A stretch of DNA of 64,000 nt from Cheilinus undulatus. Its lineage: Eukaryota > Chordata > Actinopteri > Labriformes > Labridae. The stretch is from the NCBI RefSeq assembly GCF_018320785.1, contig NC_054866.1, positions 8,834,487 to 8,898,486 of the forward strand, given 5' to 3'. The position numbers and the translations under genes are program-made. Of the stretch, positions 56,461-64,000 are shown piece after piece (within the stretch, counting starts at the first letter, position 1; every line of letters starts with the position of its first letter). The notes beneath the pieces were generated by a model. It was given only the letters and a program-made list of their open reading frames with translations. It did not search any database and was not told where the DNA came from.

Positions 56461-56977
56461 CTTGATCACCTGCAGCTTTACAGTAAATTCTGAGGTTTAA
56501 TAATAACAATAATCCCACACACTTCCTTAAACTCAGAACAGGCTTCTCTAAAAACAGCCAGAGATTGAAATGAGAGCTGTTTTGTTTTTGTTTTGTTTTT
56601 TTAAACATTTTTTCAGTCTCTGTGAGGTTTTTCTTTTTTTTTTTATATTTCACATTAATTCCTTGGATAATATTTAGTTTAAACTAATATGAATGAAAAA
56701 ATTACATAGATGAAGCACATTAAACTCACATAGAAGACAAACAAGCTGAAGTGCTGTCCTTTTATATCCCTCTTATAACAAATTAACCACAATAAAGTAA
56801 ATAGAGCTAATATCTCATTAATGAGCTCATGTGTTGTTCCACTGTATTAAATACTCAGGCTAGGTTGATAATCAGCCTTTGTTTTACGTTGGTTCCTGTG
56901 CAAGTCTCAGGTTGTAAAACCGAAGTCTGATTTCCCAGGAAGGAGTGCAAACAGAACAAAACAATTCAGATTCAGAC

Positions 56978-56983
56978 TTTATT
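56978..56983 (-). promoter_or_regulatory. copy 3 polyadenylation signal AATAAA
   Basis: Minus-strand AATAAA 133 bases downstream of the copy 3 stop codon, at the same spacing as in copy 2. Confidence 0.6.
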
Positions 56984-57115
56984 CATCCCAGAGGCCAATA
57001 GCAAAACCATGAGGGACCAGCAGCAGCCCCCTTTAAAGTAAGTTCATGTTTATGGTTCACAGCACTTACTGGTGCAAACACAATCCCATTAAAGAATAAG
57101 TCAGCAGTAAAACCC

Positions 57116-57195
57116 TCAAAGACCCAAAGCATCTTTCTGCACTTTACAGCCCAACAGTGCATTTCCAGCATCCACGCACTCTTCCACACATGATA
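57116..57195 (-). CDS. copy 3 last coding exon
   Basis: 80 nt. SCVEECVDAGNALLGC followed by KVQKDALGL and TGA; one residue differs from copy 2 (DAL for DVL). Confidence 0.92.
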
Positions 57196-60100
57196 CTGAA
57201 AAAGAAGAAAAAATCAGGAGACTTAGTGTGATCAAACAGCTGATTTTAGCTCAAACAGCACTCTTTCTTTTAGTCATTACCATTCTGTGCCTGAAGCCAT
57301 GACACGGCCTTCATGGCCAGAAGCTCCCACTCGTCCTTAGAGTCCATCTTGAAACCATGAAGCCAGATCAGAGACAGAATGGTGGCCCATACTTCCTGGC
57401 TCACCTAAATCATTAAAACAAGGAGAAAAAACAGGCATTGGAGGATTAACAGAGCTCAACAGAGAAAACTCATTTTTTTCATCTGCTTTGACTTTGAGGT
57501 AAATATCTCATTCTAATCCTTAAAGGACATTTCAGAAAATCTTTACATCTGTATTTTGTATCCTGGAACCAAAGCAGTGAGCTACCTGAACACAGATGAC
57601 AAGTAAGCATTTAAAAAACAGGTATAAGACATGATTTTCCTCTAAGGTTGAAGGAACTACACAATGTAAGCAGTGAACAAAAATGGACATGTTTCAGCCC
57701 GAGGTTTTTATCAGCATTTTGAAAGCTGATGAAAGCCTCGGGCTGAAACGTGCCATTTTAGTTTACTGCTTTTATCTTCTTTTAATTAAAAAAGTGTAAA
57801 ACTTTATGACGAATGCGATTGGTTTGTTTTTGCTTCTCTGTGTTTTTTTGAGCCAGCACTGATATTCCTGCATTTTGTTGAGTTAAGCTCGCCTTCTCCA
57901 GTCAAATGTGCATCTAGCAACCCAGTTTTTGTCATTTTTATTGAATCCCCCTTGAAATATTTTGGTTGTTATTTCAATTTAATTGTATTTGTTAAAGGTT
58001 ACACTGAAGGTAGAAAAAGCTCTCAATTTCTCTCTTTTCTCATATTTTTACAACACAAAAATTTGCATTTTAAAAGGTGTGTTGACATTTAATAGGCACT
58101 GTACCATAGTTTTACACTCTGGAGTAGTTAGAACATCATGACTTATAATCAAACATGCCAAGGAGAAAATAAAAGTGATTGTTAGTTGCAGATCTACACT
58201 AATTAGATCTATTTTGGTAGCATAGCAGTATCGATGGGCTTCGGAAATTCTATTCCAGCTCTCTTATTGTTTTCCATGTAAACATGTACAGTTTATGAAA
58301 CTGTCATTTCCTTTATACTTTTTGTCTAGTTTAAGATTTGTTGATTTATTGCTTGCTGTTTTGCTACCATGTCAGGAAACGCTTCACAGCTACGTGCTTG
58401 TATTAATAGAAATGATTTCTTATCAGTGTTACACACCAATGCAGGCTTTTGCTTCTCCACCTCTTCACTGGTTTTGCCCACTGCAGCAGCAAGATCTGGA
58501 GCCAGGTCCCAGCAGCCGGATGCCTTCTGGAGGGAGACCAGCTGGAGCAGAGGGTCCATGGGGGGCTTACTGGGCCCAAACATGTGTTCTTAGAGAATCA
58601 ACATAAAAGATAAAATAATTACTGTAGGTATTAATATTCATTTGCAGCATTAATTTTTTGTGTTAACACTAATGAACCAATCATTTTCTGACTTCTGGAG
58701 TTACCTGATCACTCAGTAGTCATATAAACAGCATAATCTGATATGCTTTATTAGATAAAGGCTATTATCAGATTATGAAACATCAGAAAAACATACCCAA
58801 CATTTTAGCCAGTAATCTGTTTTATCAGTGCATGTGAACAGTTTAATTGGGTTTCTTTCATTGTATGACATCGGCAAATATGGCAAGCAGCAAGAGCGTT
58901 GGGAAGCAACATTTCTGGAGTGAAGCTGAAACGGCATTTCATGCTCTGTGAAATGAAGGGTCTGTTCTCTGTGAAGCATTTTGGACTGCATGCTTTTATG
59001 TATAAAAGGTGCATTGAGTTGAGCATGATCATCCTTATCTCATACATGGAAGGAAACACAGAAAAAAAATACTGAACGTATAGAAAGTGTCTACAAAAAA
59101 AAGCTTAAGTGGGGTTTATAAGAAGTGTAAACAGATTCTCTGCCAGTGAAACTCTGGTTAACAGTCTGTATAGGACACATTCAGGAAATGTCACCTACAG
59201 AGTGTGATGAGCACAATATTGCCTTTTTTGTATAAATTCTTCAAATACAAATTTGCTGTGCATTTTTATTGCTGCAGCCATGCAGCACCCTTATGCTTCC
59301 CTCAGAAATTTCTGTAAATTTGAGTGGATTACAGACATAGCTTATCATGTGCAAATGCAATACACCAAACACAGATGTCAGAGGGTAATTATAAATAATA
59401 AATCAAAAATATTCATCATAAACTACATCTCTTTAACTTCATTGAGTCAAGATAATTTAAACGATTTGACACTGTCAGTATCGATTGTTTTGAAATGCAG
59501 AGTGTAATTAAACTTTAAAGACAATTAAAACAATTGAAATTCATTGATAAATTGTGAATAAAAAATGTAATTATTTCAAAGCCTTTCTTAAACCATCAAG
59601 GTACATTTTGTGCTGCAGTTGTGTTGTGTTTAATACTCACCGTCCATGTTTAAAAGAGAACAGATCCCCGCTTGAAAAAAAAAAAGCAAAAAAAAAAACC
59701 AAAAGAACATATGAGAACAAGATATAACAGGCATATTATCAAAGAAGAAATTTGACAGAACTACAATTTAAGCATTTCAGATTTACTTACGAGGACAACA
59801 ACCACCCATGAGACACTTTCTAAAAAAACAAGAAAACAACCCCCCAAAATTGACCCCCAAAAGTCCCATTAAATCAAGTCAACCTGTCTAATTACTGTAC
59901 AGTTGATCATATTTTGAAAATGTCAAAGTCGGGCAGACAAGTGAATGGGCTGGGTCCCAGGATGTTATAAATGATTGCGCATTGCGCTATGCTTTTATAA
60001 ATATTACTGTCTCAGTGTCATGCATAGGCCCTAATCCTTTTCATGTATACTTTCAACAAGACACTAATGCCAGTAATGCCTCATTATCTTGCTTTCCTCT

Positions 60101-62690
60101 AATGTAGTGGAACATTGAGTCCATGTCTCTGATAAGAAAAAGTGTTTTACGCTGCACTGATAAAGGAATAACCACAGATCACCCTTCACCTGCAGACCTT
60201 ACCGTGAATACTTTTGATGAATGCAGAAACTGCTCTGACGCTGGAGTTTACACGACCTATTGTTGTCATCAGTTTGACAATTTGCAAATTACTGGGGCCT
60301 TAGCACATCATCACGACCAATTCAGGAGAATACAAACTTTAAATAGTCGTGGTCATGCTTCCTCTTTTCCACCTCCTAGAGGAGGATCGCCCCATTTGTA
60401 AAATAGAAACTCTGACCACTGGCAGGTTCAGCCTTGAATGGGTCAGCAGTTCAGGAGTTCTTAGATGGACACCCTGCCCCTGTACCTCACAAAAATACCA
60501 CATAAGAAACATGGAGATCCTGACCATGATGGCCTCATCAAGGGTGTTATAGTTTAACTGGTGTTGGATTAACAGGTGACACTCTATTCAACATTCTAAT
60601 GCTGCTTCTACTCAATTCTAAGAATTTATCAGTACTCTCTGAGACATTATCATTACTGGGGAAGATTTTGTGGAGTCAGAAAGTTCATGTGAAGAGATGA
60701 ATATTAAAAAAGCAGTATATGTGACTTTGCTGATGCCTGATCAATCAGAGTAATAAAACTTTAAACATATAATTAAAATATCTGATTAATTACAATCAAT
60801 CATTGAAATTCATTGATAAATTCTGATAAAAAATGTAATTATTTCACAGCCCTTCTTGCATTTATAACAACAGAATCGCTTTTTGGCCTGCAGTTGTGTT
60901 GTGCTCAATTACTTACCATCCGAGCTGGAAAGATTACACCCCCTTAGAACACGTGAAGGCATTGCACAGTTTTCGAGCATCTCTGCTTTAAAAATTAAAA
61001 AAATACAAGATCAAGATAAAACTTTCATATTGCATAATAAGAAAATCTGACAGAACTACACTTTCAGCATTTCAGGTTGTACTTACAAGGAGAACCACCA
61101 GCCGTTAAACTACGTTTACTTTTCCTTCCAAACTCTGCGTGATGAAAAAACATGATTCAAGTTGTTCTAAAATCATGTAATACTTTTTTCCAGATTTTTA
61201 CGTACTTGTAGCACCAAGTCTACCGCAACGACGCACTTTCATAGAAGAGGTCATGTACACTGTGAAATAAAAAAAAGAAATGACATGTTTAAACTTGTCT
61301 AGAATAATGACATACTTCCTATTACTATTATCTACATATAAAACGGTACCATCTGGAAGAATGCAGGTTATTCAAATCCAACCAAAACATGACCCTGACC
61401 TCTTCCCCACCCACCCACCAATCTACTAAAAAGTGACAAAACATGCTAAAATACAAACACACACACAGATATGTATATACTGTATATACAGTGCTTAACA
61501 AATTTATTAGACCACCTGTCATATTTGTCTCAGAGACCATCCAGCATCATGAAGTGCTTTAATGCGGACTCTTTCATTTTCAGTCAACTCTCCACGTTTT
61601 AACATTTTGAACAGGAATGAGGAATTTCAAACTGAATTCACCTTTTTATACCCAAATTTGAGCCGGCTCACGGGGCTTCTCTGAGAAGTCAGAAATGAAT
61701 CAAGCATAACATTCAACCACTAAAACTCATTTTTCTGTTCAGCAATGCAGGTAAATAACTATAATCTGACATATTAATCAAGAAATAATAATGTGCTTTA
61801 CTATTTTTTCATTTTTTATGTAAATCAGTCAATTTGAAAATTCATGGATAACAATAATAATTATATTTTAGCATTAAAAATATCATTTGGGTTAAAGAGC
61901 TTCTACATATTGGTGTATTAACCATTGCAGAAACATAAGAAATGATTTTAGTAATTACCAATGCTGTTAATTTAGGGCAGCTGTGGCATAAACCTTACTT
62001 TGGGTGGAGGTCTAACAAATTTGTTAAGCACTGTATATATTATCCAATTTATTAGACCACCACCCAAAGTAAGGTTTACACCACAGCTGCCCTAAATTAA
62101 CAGCATTGGTAATTACTAAAATCATTTCTTATTTTTCTACAATGGTTAATACACCAATATGTAGAAGCTCTTTAACCTAAATGATATTTTTAATGCTAAA
62201 ATGTTGTGGACCCCAGGAAGAATAGCTGCAGCAAAGCAGCAGCTATCAACTAAACTAAACTAAAATATAATTATGATTGTTATCCATGAATTTTCAAATG
62301 GACTGATTTACAAAAAAAATGAAAAAAATAGTAAAGCACATTATTATTTCTGATTAATATGTCAAATTATAATTATTAACTTGCATTCCTGAACAGAAAA
62401 ATGAGTTTTAGTGGTTGAATGTTATTCTTGATTCATTTCTGACTTTAATTTCTGACTTGAAATACTCACTGGGTGTTGGCACATTTCTGCGCACCAGAGG
62501 TCCTTGTATTGCCTCACCATCACCTTTGTTGACAGCGACAAAGGCAGTGAAGACACTGTTCACTCCTGACTGTACACTGAGCTCCACCACCTTCTTCTTC
62601 ACACTTTCATCCTGCTGGTCTTTGGACTCTCGGTTTTCCATCTCCAGGGAGCGAATCAGAGCCCGAGCAGCCAGTCTGTGGACTGTTAGT
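57116..62690 (-). CDS. VWA5A-like copy 3 (3' part only)
   Basis: Minus-strand tail of a third copy that continues past the right edge. Supported exons are 62470-62690 (LTVHRLAARALIRS... to QGPLVRRNVPT), 61206-61259, 60917-60982, 59641-59670, 58437-58588, 57281-57404 and 57116-57195 (stop TGA). Phases agree along this path. Further candidate exons 61087-61134 and 59791-59819 do not fit the same path. The linker differs strongly from copy 2: the basic exon 16 and exon 17 have no visible counterpart, while the exon 15-type unit is duplicated. The C-terminal exons are nearly identical to copy 2. No disabling change was found in the exons on the main path. The VIT and VWA domains lie outside the window. 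Confidence 0.87.
57281..57404 (-). CDS. copy 3 penultimate exon
   Basis: 124 nt. VSQEVWATILSLIWLHGFKM to WLQAQ-type sequence at the donor; corresponds to copy 2 exon 19. Confidence 0.93.
57669..57770. repeat. perfect-looking hairpin insertion (palindromic MITE-like)
   Basis: Two ~46-base arms (57669-57715 and 57725-57770) sharing gtttcagcccgaggt-like sequence, with a 9-base loop attttgaaa. It is absent from the matching intron of copy 2, where ggaactacacatcccacaat continues. Confidence 0.85.
58437..58588 (-). CDS. copy 3 exon equivalent to copy 2 exon 18
   Basis: 152 nt. EHMFGPSKPPMDPLLQLVSL to EKQKPAL. The N-terminal third differs from copy 2 (EDMCESTGLRQRDP) and is one codon shorter, while the rest is identical or nearly so. 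The donor is GTGTGT instead of GTGAGT. Confidence 0.85.
58589..59640. other. copy 3 intron
   Basis: No gene recognised. About 59150-59520 aligns with 26370-26760 of copy 2 (shared cattgtttttgaa-type and tttattgctgcagccatgca tracts), but no copia element is present. Confidence 0.6.
59641..59670 (-). CDS. copy 3 linker exon (30 nt)
   Basis: 30 nt, phase 1 in and out, acceptor TTTTTTCAAG and donor GTGAGT. Encodes AGICSLLNMD. The flanks align with those of copy 2 exon 15. Confidence 0.6.
59791..59819 (-). pseudogene. candidate linker exon out of phase
   Basis: Bounded by TTTTTTTAG and GTAAGT and aligned with exon 61087-61134, but 29 nt long. Including it would shift the frame into exon 59641-59670. 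Either it is a dead duplicate or its acceptor lies elsewhere. Confidence 0.4.
59830..60910. other. copy 3 intron, no gene seen
   Basis: Separates the two related exon units 59641-59819 and 60917-61134. An open frame at 60123-60401 on the plus strand has no recognisable product. Confidence 0.5.
60917..60982 (-). CDS. copy 3 linker exon (66 nt)
   Basis: 66 nt, phase 1 in and out, acceptor AAAGCAG and donor GTAAGT. Encodes KMLENCAMPSRVLRGCNLSS, then SD. The first residues KML match copy 2 exon 15 (KMLFAVTQS). Confidence 0.7.
61087..61134 (-). CDS. copy 3 candidate alternative linker exon
   Basis: 48 nt, acceptor CACGCAG and donor GTAAGT. Encodes about FGRKSKRSLTAGGSP, basic. Joined to the next exon (60982) it would create TAG across the junction; joined to 59670 it would stay open. 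It may be alternatively or mutually exclusively spliced. Its copy 2 homologue is dead. Confidence 0.5.
61206..61259 (-). CDS. copy 3 linker exon equivalent to copy 2 exon 14
   Basis: 54 nt, phase 1 in and out, acceptor TTTCACAG and donor ACAA|GTACGT. Encodes VYMTSSMKVRRCGRLGAT; copy 2 has YMACSGLARCRSTGFP. Confidence 0.7.
61489..62033. mobile_element. Tc1/mariner-like MITE, copy b
   Basis: Terminal inverted repeats CAGTGCTTAACAAATTTATT and CAGTGCTTAACAAATTTGTT, with TA on each side (61487-61488, 62034-62035). The body is clearly the same family as 5573-6054 but about 60 bases longer near the left end. Confidence 0.87.
62041..62444. mobile_element. inverted partial copy of the same MITE
   Basis: Reverse complement of about 61691-62025, placed tail to tail with copy b and separated by only a few bases. 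It carries a 57-base insertion at 62203-62259 and is truncated about 25 bases before the splice donor of exon 62470-62690. Confidence 0.85.
62203..62259 (+). mobile_element. 57-bp retroposon tail inside the MITE arm
   Basis: Begins gttgtggaccccaggaagaa and ends in a (ACTAA)n-type tail. It is flanked by a perfect 7-base duplication ctaaaat (62196-62202 and 62260-62266). The intact MITE arm provides the empty site. The ggaccccaggaagaatagct sequence resembles the 3' end of an RTE-like LINE. Confidence 0.75.
62470..62690 (-). CDS. copy 3 exon equivalent to copy 2 exon 13
   Basis: 221 nt. LTVHRLAARALIRSLEMENR to IQGPLVRRNVPTP; a few changes from copy 2 (GVNSVFTAF for GVSSAFTAF). Acceptor TTGCCTTCAG and donor GTGAGT are intact. 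The next upstream exon lies outside the window. Confidence 0.94.
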
Positions 62691-62699
62691 CTGAAGGCA

Positions 62700-63000
62700 A
62701 GAGAGAGATGACAAAACATTTGTATACACATTTCAAATATTGCTCATTAAATACACATTTTATATTTCTATTCACATGTTCCTCCTTTACAAACTTCTCA
62801 GAGCTGGGCCTTTTAACCCAGAGTTTATCTTTTAGACATTACTGAACGGCAAGTTGCTTAAGGGTCACATATTTTACCACTTTAAGACAAGTTTATATTG
62901 GTCTCAGAGGTCCCCAAAACATGCCTGTGAATTTAGTTGCTGAAAAGACTCAAATATTTGCTTTTCTCATGTCTATAAACTCCTCTGTTTCAGCCCTGCT
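62700..63000. other. copy 3 intron
   Basis: Aligned to 29225-29405 of copy 2 for about its first 180 bases, then diverges where copy 2 carries the nested transposon complex. Confidence 0.6.
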
Positions 63001-63009
63001 CAGAGAAAG

Positions 63010-63400
63010 CTGTTTCTGTGTCTGTGGCTTTAAACGTTACTGAGCTCTTTGTTGATGCCTCTCTCAGGAAATGGATGTGGCTTTTTCTGTTTTTACCCAC
63101 GCCGATGATGAAATCAGCAGGGGGTTATGTAAAGGGTTGCGTATCTTTGATTGTTTGTTCGTTTGTTTATTTGTATGTGTACAAGATAACTCGAGAACGG
63201 AAAGTCGGATCTTCACCAAACTTTCAGGGAATATTGGGATAGTGACAGGGAAGAATCGACTACATTTTGGTGATGATCCGCGCACCCGTTCGTTTTTTCT
63301 CTGACTTCGAAATTTTGAACACCATAGTAATCAATGGGAGCGTAAGTTCCTCGGTGGCGCTGTTTAGGCGTGGGTCTGCCGCCTCAGACTGCCATTCTAG
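63010..63400. repeat. probable dispersed repeat
   Basis: Contains a gttcgtttgtttatttg tract, ccaaactttcagggaat and ttttggtgatgatccgcgca, then a g(g)cggaggt-like end region, in the style of the repeat at 11636-12343. Assignment to that family is tentative. Confidence 0.4.
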
Positions 63401-63419
63401 TTTATTTTTATTTTACTTG

Positions 63420-64000
63420 ACTCTTTGGAAATAAACATTCAAACCTTGACCTGGGACAGAAACATAAATTCTGACAAACATTTCTTATATAGTCGTGACA
63501 AAAAAATATACAGAGAATATAAAATTTATACAGTTACAGAGACCTAGGCAGCTGAGGAGGATTCAGAGGACAGAACTTTCCTCCAAGCAGGGAGGGCTAA
63601 CTGAACTTAGGGCAGTGCTAACTCTGTGAAATATTACAAGATAACACATTGTATTTTCCATATACAGTTAACATTTTCCTCTGCTAAGATTAGAGTTACA
63701 AGTGAGTGGCTCTTTTTGTGTACAGTGATGATGACAGCTAAGGTTAACGTTAGTGAGACCACTGTTTGTTACACACTGAGGAGGCCAGACTGGACTGGGA
63801 AGTGACGTAATTCACAGGACTCCTCCTTGTCAGGAAGTGGAGGAGGATCCTCCCCTGAAGATAGAAAGACACACTTATCGAGGGTCAGGAGCTTTCCGCT
63901 CTGGGAGCTCACTCGAGGGTGAAGACACACAGATGGGTGATATTTGTGACATTTTGTAAACTTTATATGTAATCCTTAATAAACTTTGGGTCAATGACCA
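63420..64000 (+). other. unassigned segment, possibly LTR-like
   Basis: GC-richer sequence with ggaggaggatcctcccctga, a ctctgggagctcactcgagg stretch and AATAAA at 63979, in the order expected of U3-R of a retroelement LTR. The window ends before a second LTR could be seen, and no coding sequence supports it. Confidence 0.25.

Overview
The window is teleost fish DNA. The evidence is an intron-rich VWA5A-like gene family whose exons have canonical GT/AG borders, set among fish-type transposons (Tc1/mariner, hAT-like and TTAA-flanked MITEs, an L2/CR1-like LINE, a Ty1/copia element). Everything was read by eye. Exon borders rest on phase-consistent splice sites, similarity between the copies in the window, and remembered similarity to vertebrate VWA5A. 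No search was run.

The only host protein-coding genes I can support are three head-to-tail VWA5A-like copies, all on the minus strand. Copy 1 (about 589-15100) has its two 5'UTR exons and first coding exons here; its 3' part lies beyond an assembly gap and the left edge. Copy 2 (16941 to about 54220) is complete: 20 coding exons sum to 2475 nt (824 codons plus stop), with an intact VIT domain, a VWA domain with a full MIDAS (Asp290/Ser292/Ser294, Thr370, Asp397) and a conserved C-terminal block. Copy 3 (57116 to beyond the right edge) contributes its last exons only. The repeat distance is about 40.2 kb (stop codons at 16941 and 57116). Copies differ mainly in the exons linking the VWA half to the C-terminal block, where small symmetric-phase exons have been gained, duplicated or broken.

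Layout: 1-6548 copy 1 coding exons and a TTAA-flanked MITE; 6549-14646 a TE-inflated 5' intron of copy 1 (LINE, hAT-like MITE, Tc1 element); 14647-15320 its 5'UTR exons and promoter; 15320-16940 intergenic; 16941-35181 the 3' two thirds of copy 2 with a dead copia element, a Tc1 element and a nested DNA-transposon complex; 35547-45272 a 9.7 kb, 19-bp-unit minisatellite inside one intron of copy 2; 46726-54220 the 5' exons and promoter of copy 2; 54220-57115 intergenic with a LINE insertion; 57116-62690 the 3' exons of copy 3, next to a 0.95 kb MITE palindrome; 62700-64000 intronic repeats of copy 3 and a possible LTR-like segment.

Most notable: the minisatellite, whose minus strand (the sense strand of the host gene) has no stop codon in any frame; the nested transposon with TAGACGTCTA subterminal arrays that carries an exon-like fragment; paired empty and filled transposon sites that date insertions relative to the gene duplication; and the linker-exon turnover between copies.
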